A stretch of DNA of 64,000 nt, from contig CACBIY010000003.1 in NCBI GenBank assembly GCA_902539445.1, positions 62,001-126,000 of the forward strand, in the 5' to 3' direction. Within the stretch, counting starts at the first letter, position 1. The number at the start of each line of letters is the position of its first letter. The stretch comes from an uncultured Pelagibacteraceae bacterium (GTDB lineage: Bacteria; Pseudomonadota; Alphaproteobacteria; Pelagibacterales; Pelagibacteraceae). Below, piece after piece: positions 29,514-39,096 of the stretch. Made by a program: the position numbers and the translations under genes. Below the pieces are notes generated by a model. It did not search any database and was not told where the DNA came from. It was given only the letters and a program-made list of their open reading frames with translations.

Positions 29514-30056
29514 ATGTTTGCTGAATTTTTAAATATAATTTTTAAATCTATAAAATTAGATAAAACACTTTATAGTGATAATAAAAATTTTGGTGAAGCT
29601 GCGATATATTTTGCAGGTTTAATAATGATATTAGATGGTGTAGCTGGAGCTGTGGCTGCAAATACTGTAGTAAAAACAGCTGTAGGAATGTCTGGTCTTA
29701 CGGCAATTTTAACATGGTTCATTTGGGCAATTTTTATTTATGTAATCGGTGTAAAATTATTTCCAGATAAACAAACAAAAGTACCTTTTAAAAAAGTTCT
29801 AGTAGCAGTTGGTTTTGCTCATTCACCAGGTTTACTAAGATTTTTTGCATTAACCCCCGAATTAATGATACCAATCATTTTTCTTACTCAATTCTGGATT
29901 TTTGCAAGTTTAATTATTTCAACAAAACAAATCTTAAATTTAAAATCTAATTTTAAAGCGTTTGGCATAATATTTTTATCATTTTTAATTATTGCTTTTT
30001 TATCAATATCTTTTGTTATGAGTAGAATGAATGCTTTACCAATAAATAGTATCTAA
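29514..30056 (+). CDS. Yip1-domain-like membrane protein
   Basis: Multi-TM, ALTWFIWAIFIYVIG-type Yip1 pattern. Confidence 0.6.
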   Translation: MFAEFLNIIFKSIKLDKTLYSDNKNFGEAAIYFAGLIMILDGVAGAVAANTVVKTAVGMSGLTAILTWFIWAIFIYVIGVKLFPDKQTKVPFKKVLVAVGFAHSPGLLRFFALTPELMIPIIFLTQFWIFASLIISTKQILNLKSNFKAFGIIFLSFLIIAFLSISFVMSRMNALPINSI

Positions 30057-30223
30057 ATTGGAAAGATTGTTTTCGAAACCCTGCATGATTTACAAATTTT
30101 AAATCCAGTCAAAATTAAATTTTGGGTAACACTTTCATCAGTTTTTTTACATTCATCACAGATATCATCTAATTCATCAGAGTTTGTGTTATGCTGATCT
30201 TTTATTTTGTCATCCTCAATCAT
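30053..30223 (-). CDS. Small zinc-ribbon-like protein, 56 aa
   Basis: MIEDDKIKDQHNTNSDELDDICDECKKTDESVTQNLILTGFKICKSCRVSKTIFPI*, two CxxC pairs. Confidence 0.6.
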   Translation of the reverse strand: MIEDDKIKDQHNTNSDELDDICDECKKTDESVTQNLILTGFKICKSCRVSKTIFPI

Positions 30224-30827
30224 TATCAGTTAAACCCGCTCCTGCTGCCCCTTTTTTTAAACTTTCTGTTTCTTCAACAAAAGTTTTTTCTGATAATTGA
30301 TATAAACTTTTCCAATCTTGCTCAGTAAAATTGTCATTATTTTCTAAAATTTTTACTTCTACGTTGTTTGCAATATTTGGACAATTTTTATTTAATAAGT
30401 TTGTGGAAATATTAACATTAATATTTAATAGAAATTCATTTTTTTCAAACTTAAAAAAAATTTTTTTACCGATAACCTCTGAGCTTCTACTAAGAAATGG
30501 TAAAAATAGTAATGGGTATGCAATTTTAGAAAAATTAATAGTTTTTATTTTTTCAATTTTTTCAATTTGATCTAAAAAACTTACACCTAAAATAATTGGG
30601 CAGTAAGAAAATTCAGCACATTCATTATTTTGATTAATTAAATTAAGATCCTCAAACTTTTTGTCTTTTTTTTCATTTAAATATTGATTTAAATTTTTAA
30701 TTCCCTCAAAGTTAAACATTTCTAGTAATCTTACACTTTTTCCAACTTCTTCGCTTATTCCCCAAGAATAGCCTAATGCTCTACTCGCGCGTTTAGAGGT
30801 TGTTTCAATTTCACTCAAAGATTTCAT
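30216..30827 (-). CDS. DUF3726 family protein
   Basis: LSEIETTSKRASRALGYSWGISEEVGKSVRLLE and C-terminal GAAGAGLTDND. Confidence 0.78.
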   Translation of the reverse strand: MKSLSEIETTSKRASRALGYSWGISEEVGKSVRLLEMFNFEGIKNLNQYLNEKKDKKFEDLNLINQNNECAEFSYCPIILGVSFLDQIEKIEKIKTINFSKIAYPLLFLPFLSRSSEVIGKKIFFKFEKNEFLLNINVNISTNLLNKNCPNIANNVEVKILENNDNFTEQDWKSLYQLSEKTFVEETESLKKGAAGAGLTDND

Positions 30828-30836
30828 AAAATTTAA

Positions 30837-32489
30837 TCAGCAATAAACCCAATGCTGATTATAATCTTTTAATTCATTTGGAAGTGGTGCTCCTTGAAAC
30901 ATGCAAATTCTTAACCATTTGTCTGATCTAGGATCAAATTTTAATGCACCAAAAAAAGATAATTTTAATCTTAACATGTCAATTGGGACAACATTTGCAC
31001 TAATTGTATTATCTTGTATCTCAGCATAAGGAAATTTTTCAATAATAAATGCTCGTCTCACAACGTGTCTTAAATCTGCATTATTCATTAAAAATCTATC
31101 AATAGTTAAATCATCTTTACATGAAATTAATTGATCATTTAGTTTTTTAATATCTCTAGCAATTGCAAGAGGTTGTTCTAATTCTGCACCTCCTTCCTCA
31201 AAACGATCTGCATACCTAGGCTCTTCCTTATTTTTAGAAATAAACCAAAAATTTCTTAAATTTGATTTATCTTTGAAATCAATCTTAAGAATATCTGGAT
31301 ATCTTTGTTTTAAAATATTTTTAAGATCCAAAACTGTTCGTTCTGTGGGAATTCTAAAATACTTTTCCTCATCTGAGCTCATTTTTTTTATTAATGGCTC
31401 AACAATTTTATCAAAAGGTTCCATCATTATAGACACGATATACTCAATAGTTTCCTCACAAGTTTCTTTCTCTAACCATAAATATATTTGATTGAAAGGA
31501 TATGGAGTTGTAAAATCTAGTTGATTTTCGATAAATTCTAAAAATTTTTTTACATTAAAAAGTAGTGAATTTATTTTTTTTATTTGAAATTCACTTTCAG
31601 AATTCCAACTGGTTATATTTTTTAAGGAACCTTTGACACATTTTTTGAATAAATCTGAGTCTTTTGAATTTACATTTTTAATTTCTCTAATTTCTTTTAA
31701 TGCGATTTCTCTTGATAAGATCCAATTATTCAACAAGGTAGGATGATTTACAATAAAAGGTGCCATTCCTAGTCCAGTTGAATTTCCAATGCCAAGGTTT
31801 CTACAAATTTTTGGATCTAAATGAACAGCTTTCTTTGGATTTTTATGCTTTGCTACATGATTAACTTGATCAAAAGTGAATTGCCTTACTAAATATACCA
31901 ACATCATTTCTAATCTAAATGGTCCGTTAATTTCTGCCCTATTTTTTATTCTAAATCTATCTGCTAAACCAAACTTTCCAGAACCATAAACAGCGGTAGT
32001 TCTATATAAGTATCCAACTTTTTCTAATAAATTTAAATCTGGCTGATTACCTTCACTTAACTTCTCAACTACGTGATTAAAAACTCTAACTGATTTATTT
32101 GCTCTAGATAAAGTTAGCTCTTTATATGAAAGTCTACCAACCTCTTGTCTTGGAACTTCATTCTTCAATCTTTCAATATCTTTATTTGAGGGAACTCCGT
32201 CATGCAAAGTAAAGGCAGCATCCCATTTTGTTGCAATAACTCTATCTGATCTATCATTGTCATCTATCTTGTTAGCAAAACAAACTAATGAGTAAACTCT
32301 TTTATTTTTTTTAAAAGAATATATTGCTACTCCAAATCCACCAGAATCTAAATCGAATAAATCTCTTTTGTATTCCCAATCTTTGAATTCATACAAAAAA
32401 CTTCTTAAAAATGATAATTTAGATTGATGAAAAGACCCTAGTCTAGACAATTTCATTATTATGTTTGGATCTCTTAATTCAACTTTCAT
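30837..32489 (-). CDS. Conserved hypothetical protein, 550 aa, adjacent to DUF3726 and dipeptidase
   Basis: Long intact ORF, codon pattern normal; no family recognised. Confidence 0.8.
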   Translation of the reverse strand: MKVELRDPNIIMKLSRLGSFHQSKLSFLRSFLYEFKDWEYKRDLFDLDSGGFGVAIYSFKKNKRVYSLVCFANKIDDNDRSDRVIATKWDAAFTLHDGVPSNKDIERLKNEVPRQEVGRLSYKELTLSRANKSVRVFNHVVEKLSEGNQPDLNLLEKVGYLYRTTAVYGSGKFGLADRFRIKNRAEINGPFRLEMMLVYLVRQFTFDQVNHVAKHKNPKKAVHLDPKICRNLGIGNSTGLGMAPFIVNHPTLLNNWILSREIALKEIREIKNVNSKDSDLFKKCVKGSLKNITSWNSESEFQIKKINSLLFNVKKFLEFIENQLDFTTPYPFNQIYLWLEKETCEETIEYIVSIMMEPFDKIVEPLIKKMSSDEEKYFRIPTERTVLDLKNILKQRYPDILKIDFKDKSNLRNFWFISKNKEEPRYADRFEEGGAELEQPLAIARDIKKLNDQLISCKDDLTIDRFLMNNADLRHVVRRAFIIEKFPYAEIQDNTISANVVPIDMLRLKLSFFGALKFDPRSDKWLRICMFQGAPLPNELKDYNQHWVYC

Positions 32490-32492
32490 ATT

Positions 32493-33458
32493 CTAAATAT
32501 TTCTATAAAAATTATACCAATTGTTACCTAATATCCCATTAGTTTCTTCTTCTGAAAATCCAACTTTTCTTAATCCCTTTTCTATATTAAAAAAACCTCT
32601 AGCATCTTCAAACCAATCTGGTTGTTTAGGAAAGCCCGGTTTGTTTTTAGATCCCTCTCCATAATTTTTACTTTTAGACCAAGTGCCGTTTCTCATCCAT
32701 TCCACAATCTTATCGGGCTGATTCAAACATAAATCAGATCCAATGCCAATATTTTTGATATTCATTATATCCGAAGTTCTGGCAATCATCTCACAGAAGC
32801 TATCTAAGGAACAATTATTATTATTTTTTAAATGATGAGGATATAATGAAAAACCCAACATCCCTCCACTATCACTTAAAACTTTTAATAAATCATTAGA
32901 TTTATTTCTTTTAGCAGCATGCCAAAAGCTAGGGTTAGCATGTGTGATCGCAATAGGTTTTTCACTAATTTCAATTGCATCTAATGTACTTTTTTCAGCA
33001 GAGTGAGACATGTCTATAACTATTCCAACTCTGTTCATTTCTTTTATAACTTCACGCCCAAAATTAGTTACTCCGCTATCAATTTTTTCATAACAGCCAG
33101 TTGCGAGAAGAGATTGGTTATTATAAGTTAATTGCATAAAACGACATCCAAGTTGATGTACTTTTTCAACTAAATATATGTCATCCTCAATTGGTGAACA
33201 GTTTTGAAAACCAAAGAAAATTGAGGTTTTTTTTTCTAATTTAGCTTTCTCAATATCCTTGAAGCTAGTACCATGAAAAATCAAATCAGAGTTTTCTTCA
33301 AAAAGTTTTTGCCATTTCTTAATTTCATTGAGAAGTTCATTATAGTCTTCATGATAAACAATCGTTACGTGGACAGCATCCAGCTCTGCTTGTCTGTTAA
33401 TTTCAAACACTTCTCTTGTCCAATTACAATACTGTAAATTATCAATTTTATATTTCAT
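32493..33458 (-). CDS. Membrane dipeptidase-like (peptidase M19) metallohydrolase
   Basis: HVTIVYHED, GFQNCSPIEDD, GIVIDMSHSAEKSTLDAIEIS, THANP, GIGSDLC; likely start at second Met (MKYKIDN). Confidence 0.85.
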   Translation of the reverse strand: MKYKIDNLQYCNWTREVFEINRQAELDAVHVTIVYHEDYNELLNEIKKWQKLFEENSDLIFHGTSFKDIEKAKLEKKTSIFFGFQNCSPIEDDIYLVEKVHQLGCRFMQLTYNNQSLLATGCYEKIDSGVTNFGREVIKEMNRVGIVIDMSHSAEKSTLDAIEISEKPIAITHANPSFWHAAKRNKSNDLLKVLSDSGGMLGFSLYPHHLKNNNNCSLDSFCEMIARTSDIMNIKNIGIGSDLCLNQPDKIVEWMRNGTWSKSKNYGEGSKNKPGFPKQPDWFEDARGFFNIEKGLRKVGFSEEETNGILGNNWYNFYRNI

Positions 33459-33558
33459 GAGTTTAATTTTATTAAACCATATCAATATGTATTTGAAATT
33501 CTATTAATTTATTGAAATTTCAACAATTTTTTGAAATAAAGTTTCAATAAATATATTC

Positions 33559-34047
33559 ATGAATAAAAAAAATCTGAAAGTCTCAATAGTGATGGGCAGT
33601 CAATCTGACTTTAAAACAATGAAATTAGCAAAACAAATTTTAAAAAAACTTAAAGTCCCCGTGGAAACAAAGATTATTTCTGCACACAGAACTCCATTGA
33701 GAATGTATAAGTACGCATCTGATGCAGAAAAAAATAATATTGGGGTAATTATTGCAGGTGCAGGAGGCTCAGCACACTTACCTGGAATGATCGCAGCACT
33801 TACTCAAATACCTGTATTAGGTGTTCCAATTGAGAGTAAAAAACTCAAAGGCTTAGACAGCTTGTTATCTATCGCTCAAATGCCAAAAGGTATCCCTGTG
33901 GGGACTTTAGCAATAGGAGATGATGGAGCAATAAATGCAGCGATACTTGCTGCATCAATTATTTCCAACAATAATCCTCTGGTAAGATCTAAACTTAAAA
34001 GTTGGAGAACATCTCAAACAAAATCAGTCAAAAAAAATCCAAAATAA
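33559..34047 (+). CDS. purE: 5-(carboxyamino)imidazole ribonucleotide mutase
   Basis: VSIVMGSQSDFKTMK, SAHRTPLRMYKYA, GAGGSAHLPGM. Confidence 0.97.
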   Translation: MNKKNLKVSIVMGSQSDFKTMKLAKQILKKLKVPVETKIISAHRTPLRMYKYASDAEKNNIGVIIAGAGGSAHLPGMIAALTQIPVLGVPIESKKLKGLDSLLSIAQMPKGIPVGTLAIGDDGAINAAILAASIISNNNPLVRSKLKSWRTSQTKSVKKNPK

Positions 34048-34051
34048 TTCA

Positions 34052-35098
34052 ATGTCTGAAATTAGATTAGGAATTCTTGGTGGTGGTCAATTAGGTAGTA
34101 TGTTGTCAGTTGCAGCAAAAAAATTAAATATTAAAACTTTGATTTACTCAGATGATCAAGATGCACCTGCACAAAATTTCTGTGATGAATTTATGTTTGG
34201 TGATTACAAAGATAAAAATAAAATTAACGATTTTGTAAAAAAGGTAAGTATAGTTACTTATGAATTTGAAAATATTCCTTATGAAACTTTAAATGAAATA
34301 AATAAATTCAAAACAGTAAATCCAAAGCCATCGATAAATAGATTAATACAGCATCGTTTAGCTGAAAAAGATTTTGTTAATAAATTAAATATCAGAACTA
34401 CAAGATATGTTAGTATAGAAAAAAAATCAGATTTAGAGACCCTTAGTGATTTTTTGCCAGGAATTTTAAAAACAACAACCATGGGTTATGATGGAAAGGG
34501 TCAATATCCTATTAAATCACTAAATGATTTAAAAGGATTAAATATAGATTTTTCAAAAGAATATATTCTTGAAAAACTGGTTAAATTAAAAAAAGAAATC
34601 TCTGTTATAATTACAAGATTTAGCAATAACAGATACGAAATTTATGAGGCAATCGAAAATATTCATGAAAACCAAATTTTAAAAAAATCTAAAATTCCTG
34701 CTGATATAAGTGATAAACTTGTTGATCAATCTAGGGAGTGGAGTAAACAAATTTCCGAGGAATTAAAATATATTGGTACACTTTGTGTAGAATTTTTTAT
34801 TGATAGAAATGATAATCTATATGTGAATGAAATTGCTCCCAGAGTTCATAATTCTGGCCATTTAACTATTAATGCTTTTAATATTAGTCAGTTTGAAAAT
34901 CATATAAGAGCGGTTTGTTCTTTAGAGCAAATTCCATTGAAAAAATTACATAATGCAGAAATGATAAACCTTATAGGTAATCAAATTTCCCCATATAGAC
35001 AAAATATAAGTTTAAAAGATAATGAATTTTTTTTCGATTATCAAAAAAAAGAAATAAAAGATAAAAGAAAAATGGGCCATTTAACAAAAATTTTATAA
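34052..35098 (+). CDS. purK: 5-(carboxyamino)imidazole ribonucleotide synthase
   Basis: ATP-grasp; GILGGGQLGSML, NEIAPRVHNSGHLTI. Confidence 0.96.
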   Translation: MSEIRLGILGGGQLGSMLSVAAKKLNIKTLIYSDDQDAPAQNFCDEFMFGDYKDKNKINDFVKKVSIVTYEFENIPYETLNEINKFKTVNPKPSINRLIQHRLAEKDFVNKLNIRTTRYVSIEKKSDLETLSDFLPGILKTTTMGYDGKGQYPIKSLNDLKGLNIDFSKEYILEKLVKLKKEISVIITRFSNNRYEIYEAIENIHENQILKKSKIPADISDKLVDQSREWSKQISEELKYIGTLCVEFFIDRNDNLYVNEIAPRVHNSGHLTINAFNISQFENHIRAVCSLEQIPLKKLHNAEMINLIGNQISPYRQNISLKDNEFFFDYQKKEIKDKRKMGHLTKIL

Positions 35099-35565
35099 TG
35101 TTTAAAACTATTGAGGGAAACTTTGAAAATTCAGATGTTAATGAACTTTTAAAAAAACATTTTATAGAACTAAGGGCAGCTTCTCCCGAGGGAAGTGCGC
35201 ATGTTTTGGATATCGAAGGCTTAAAAGCACCATCTATTAAGTTTTGGAGCTTGTGGGATAATGATAAATTGATAGGTTGTGGCGCTCTTAAAATTTTAGA
35301 AAAAGATCATGGTGAACTTAAATCAATAAGATTACATGATGATTTTAGAAATAAAGGGAATGGAATAAAGCTTATTGATCATTTGTTTGACGAAGCAAAA
35401 AAATTAAATATTAAACGAATTAGTATAGAGACTGGAGCAGGAATATTCTTTAAACCAGCAAGAAAATTATTTGATTTATGTGGATTTAAGCCTTGTAAAC
35501 CGTTTGCTCACTATAAAGAGGATAAAAATTCTATTTATTTATCAAAGATAATAAACAACACTTAA
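35098..35565 (+). CDS. GNAT family N-acetyltransferase
   Basis: LIGCGALKIL, ELKSIRLHDDFRNKGNGIKLIDHL. Confidence 0.85.
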   Translation: MFKTIEGNFENSDVNELLKKHFIELRAASPEGSAHVLDIEGLKAPSIKFWSLWDNDKLIGCGALKILEKDHGELKSIRLHDDFRNKGNGIKLIDHLFDEAKKLNIKRISIETGAGIFFKPARKLFDLCGFKPCKPFAHYKEDKNSIYLSKIINNT

Positions 35566-35682
35566 AAATTAAATTTTTAGTATTGATCTATTTTGTTGAC
35601 AAAACTAATTAAATTATAAAGAAAGTCATTGTTACTTAAATATAAGTAATAAATTAACAAACAAAAAAGTAAGAAGAAAAAT

Positions 35683-35889
35683 ATGAGTCTACAAGGAAAA
35701 GTAAAGTGGTTCAATCCAACCAAAGGTTTTGGTTTTATTGAAAGAGATGATAAAGAAAAAGATGTATTTGTACATGTTTCAGCTGTAAGAGATGCTGGTA
35801 TGAACGGTTTAGATGAGGGTCAAGCTTTGACTTTCGATGTTGAAGATGGTCCTAAAGGTCCTTCAGCAGTTAACTTAAAAACTGCATAA
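35683..35889 (+). CDS. cspA: Cold-shock protein
   Basis: [19 protein letters not shown]. Confidence 0.96.
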   Translation: MSLQGKVKWFNPTKGFGFIERDDKEKDVFVHVSAVRDAGMNGLDEGQALTFDVEDGPKGPSAVNLKTA

Positions 35890-35904
35890 TTTTCATTACA
35901 TAGA

Positions 35905-35958
35905 TTATTGGCTATAAGATTTACAATTTGATAATATTTGTATATTTGTAGCCAATAA
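35905..35958 (+). terminator. Hairpin downstream of cspA (terminator or processing element)
   Basis: TTATTGGCTA (35905-35914) / TAGCCAATAA (35949-35958). Confidence 0.45.
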
Positions 35959-35989
35959 GAAAAATTTTAAATCAATAAATAAAAATATA

Positions 35990-36736
35990 ATGATTGGAAT
36001 TTTAGGTGGCATGGGCACACAAGCTGGCCTAGACTTTTGTAACAAACTTGCAATCCTTTATCGAGGAAAAATTGATCAAGAATATCCTTTATTTCTTCTT
36101 TTCAACAAATCAAATATTCCTGGAAGACCAGAGTCCATAGGTGTACAAACTAGGAATTTATCAAATCGAAAAAAAAATAAAAAAATTGAAAAAAAATACT
36201 CATTGGTATTAAAAAGTTTATTACATGGATGTAATACACTAAAAAAAAGTAAATGTAAGTTTATTGTTATTCCGTGTAATACAGCACATTATTGGTATGA
36301 TGATTTAAGAAAAAAAATAAAATTACCAATTATAAACATGCCCAAAGAGGTATTTATTCACACAAAAAAAACATGTAAGAAAAATTCATCAATTGGACTA
36401 TTAGCAACTGAGGGTACTTTAAACACTGGTGTTTACAATAAATTTTTTGACAAAAATTATAATCTTATTTTTCCAAATATTTCTTTACAAAAAAATTCTG
36501 TAAATAAAGCAATAAAATTTGTCAAAATGGGAAATGTAAAAGCTGCCAGCAAAATTATTAAACCAGCCATAAATTATTTGATTAAAAAAAGATGTAAAAA
36601 GATAATTTTAGGTTGTACTGAATTACCGATAGCCATATTCGCATTCAAATCTTTTAAAAAAGTAAAGACTTCAAAAATTTTTTTAGATCCAAATTTGATA
36701 TTAGCCAATGCGGCAATGAAAAAATATCGTAAATAA
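35990..36736 (+). CDS. Aspartate/glutamate racemase family protein
   Basis: GILGGMGTQAGLDF, IPCNTAHYWYDDL, LGCTELPIA. Confidence 0.92.
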   Translation: MIGILGGMGTQAGLDFCNKLAILYRGKIDQEYPLFLLFNKSNIPGRPESIGVQTRNLSNRKKNKKIEKKYSLVLKSLLHGCNTLKKSKCKFIVIPCNTAHYWYDDLRKKIKLPIINMPKEVFIHTKKTCKKNSSIGLLATEGTLNTGVYNKFFDKNYNLIFPNISLQKNSVNKAIKFVKMGNVKAASKIIKPAINYLIKKRCKKIILGCTELPIAIFAFKSFKKVKTSKIFLDPNLILANAAMKKYRK

Positions 36737-37152
36737 TGAAATCTAAAGACAAACCATATATTTTATATGTAGCAGAAAAAATATATTTAGAGGTTTCAGA
36801 AATTAAAAAAAAAAATAATGGTTTTTCTAATATAGATGCCATAGATGGTTTTATTGGATCGGATACTTATAAAGAAGTAAGTAGTGGGAAATTTCATGAC
36901 GATTGGTTTGAAGAATTAAAGAAAAAAAAAGAAAAAATTCCTGAAGAGACAATGAAGTTACTAAAAATACAAAGAGAAATGATGATTAAACAATTAATCC
37001 AGTACCCAGAACTCTATTATACTAAAAGTCATTTTCCTTTAGAAATTTCTCAACGTGCATTTGATCACTTATGGAGAATGTGTGAAAGTTATGAGTTATG
37101 GTGCAAAGAAACAAACCAAAAAAAATTGATCCTTTTAAATCTTACTGATTAA
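36736..37152 (+). CDS. Hypothetical protein, 138 aa
   Basis: Intact ORF overlapping racemase stop. Confidence 0.65.
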   Translation: MKSKDKPYILYVAEKIYLEVSEIKKKNNGFSNIDAIDGFIGSDTYKEVSSGKFHDDWFEELKKKKEKIPEETMKLLKIQREMMIKQLIQYPELYYTKSHFPLEISQRAFDHLWRMCESYELWCKETNQKKLILLNLTD

Positions 37153-37540
37153 TTTTTTGTTGTTTCAGTTTTTTATGCGTAATTTTAACTCTTTTTTCAA
37201 CTAAAAGTTTAAAATCTTTTATTATCTTTGACTCGTTGTTTTGGTCGACCAATTTTTGATGAACTATTTTTACTCTCTTTTCTACTAAATTTTTAAAATC
37301 TTTATTAATTCGCATTTGTTGATTATTTTTTGACACTTCTTCTGTAATATAATTTAAAGAGCTTTTGCCTGTTTTTTTTTTGAATTCATTATCGAAGACT
37401 AGTTGCGCAGTAGCTTTAACCAAATTTCCTGATGTAGCTGCTGTGATTGCAGGACCAACCATAGCTGGTAAAGGAACAAAACCCGTCAAAAATAAAAATG
37501 ATGTAAAAAATAAACTAAGTTTTAAAAATCTCAAAATCAT
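37142..37540 (-). CDS. Secreted hypothetical with internal repeat
   Basis: Signal peptide; INKDFKNLVEKRVKIVHQKL and IIKDFKLLVEKRVKITHKKL repeats. Confidence 0.65.
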   Translation of the reverse strand: MILRFLKLSLFFTSFLFLTGFVPLPAMVGPAITAATSGNLVKATAQLVFDNEFKKKTGKSSLNYITEEVSKNNQQMRINKDFKNLVEKRVKIVHQKLVDQNNESKIIKDFKLLVEKRVKITHKKLKQQKINQ

Positions 37541-37571
37541 AAGTTTAAATTATTTGATTTGGTAAGAGGCT

Positions 37572-37650
37572 ACAATTAATAAATTGTCCAAAATAAGTTT
37601 TTTTTCTTATAGAATGTTGTAGTAATTCATCACATTTTACTACATTTTTT
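37572..37650 (+). promoter_or_regulatory. Structured leader with terminator-like hairpin before DMT transporter
   Basis: ACAATT-aata-AATTGT, ATAAG-T8-CTTAT, TGTAGTA...TACTACA-TTTTTT ending 3 nt before ATG 37654. Confidence 0.45.
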
Positions 37651-37653
37651 AAC

Positions 37654-38502
37654 ATGATCAAAATTTTTCCTTTTATTTTTATCATTCTTTGGTCATCTGC
37701 ATTTATAACAACCAAACCAATCATTGATAATAGCGATCCATTTGCTGCTTTAGCTTTTCGATTTTTTTTTGTAGCAGTTGGATTCTTGTTATTTTCAATT
37801 TATTCTAAATATTCAATTATAATAAAAAGAAAAAACTTAATTGAATCAGTCCTAAGTGGTGTTCTTTTCCATGGTTTATATCTAGGAGGAGTTTTTTACT
37901 CAATTTCTATTGGTATGCCTACAAGTATTGCTGCATTAATTGTAACTCTTCAACCAATCTTAACAAATATTCTTAGTGGACCAATCTTAAATGAAAAGGT
38001 TACTTTTAAACAATGGATTGGAGTTTTGCTTGGATTTTTTGGTGCAACACTAGTTTTAGGATTAGATCTAGGATCGAAGATTCCATTGCTTGGGCTAGTT
38101 GCAACAATAATAGCGTTAATTTCAATAACAGCATCAACAATTTGGCAAAAAAAATTAAGTTATAATTTACCTTTGTCCGTAAGTAATTTTTATCAAGCTG
38201 TAGGAGGCTGTTTTTTTCATATCCTCGTAGTCATATTTTTTACAAAACCCTATATAGCCTTCACAAAAACATTTTTTCTAGCAATGGGTCACCAAATACT
38301 TCTTGTGTCTTTTGGTGCTTTTACAATTTTAATGTTTTTAATCAAAAAAAATTCCGCAAATAAGACAGTCTCAATTTTTTTTCTTATCCCTGCAACATCT
38401 GCTTTGATGGCTTGGTTTTTTTTAGGGGAAACCTTAACAGTAATTGATCTCTTAGGTTTTTTGATAACGTCAATAGGAGTTTATATAGCTACTAGAGATT
38501 AA
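37654..38502 (+). CDS. EamA/DMT family transporter
   Basis: 10-TM DMT pattern, WSSAFITTKPIID, LALRF-like AALAFRFFF. Confidence 0.9.
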   Translation: MIKIFPFIFIILWSSAFITTKPIIDNSDPFAALAFRFFFVAVGFLLFSIYSKYSIIIKRKNLIESVLSGVLFHGLYLGGVFYSISIGMPTSIAALIVTLQPILTNILSGPILNEKVTFKQWIGVLLGFFGATLVLGLDLGSKIPLLGLVATIIALISITASTIWQKKLSYNLPLSVSNFYQAVGGCFFHILVVIFFTKPYIAFTKTFFLAMGHQILLVSFGAFTILMFLIKKNSANKTVSIFFLIPATSALMAWFFLGETLTVIDLLGFLITSIGVYIATRD

Positions 38503-38508
38503 TCTAAG

Positions 38509-39096
38509 CTATTTATTTTCGTATCCAAACTCTAATGATGCATCAGTAATAGAATGGTATAAAGACTCCCCAAAACTCCTTAATGTGAATAACCTTACTT
38601 TGGATGGCTTATCATTAAGTAAGTCTACTGTAAAAGCAATATTATTATAAAGAGAATTTATTGAATTATTTTTTTTTAAAATATCAAAATTAAATGGTGA
38701 TCCTTTTTTTAAAACTTCTAATACATAATTTCCCTCTATTTCAATTACAGCTCTTGAATGAGATAAATCAGTAACTGCAAAATCAGTTTCTTTACATGTT
38801 AAAGAAATATTTTTAATTAGATCTTTTTTTGAGGATACTAACAGCCAATTTTTTGGGCCATTCCATAAGATTCTTGTATTTTCATTGAAAGCCACATTCA
38901 ATGAAAAGTCTTTTAGTTTTAAACCGTCAATATCAATACTTTCAATTTGAATATTAGAATTTTTGAACTGTACTATTTGAACAATTAATAAATTTTTTTT
39001 TTCTGAAATTTTTAATAAGTCATCGCCTTTTTTGTCCTCAAAGTCTCCAAATTGTCCTTGATGATGAACATTGGCTAGCGCAGAAATTAAACTCAT
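38509..39096 (-). CDS. soxG: Sarcosine oxidase gamma subunit
   Basis: ILWNGPKNWLLVS, DLSHSRAVIEIEG; operon position. Confidence 0.85.
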   Translation of the reverse strand: MSLISALANVHHQGQFGDFEDKKGDDLLKISEKKNLLIVQIVQFKNSNIQIESIDIDGLKLKDFSLNVAFNENTRILWNGPKNWLLVSSKKDLIKNISLTCKETDFAVTDLSHSRAVIEIEGNYVLEVLKKGSPFNFDILKKNNSINSLYNNIAFTVDLLNDKPSKVRLFTLRSFGESLYHSITDASLEFGYENK

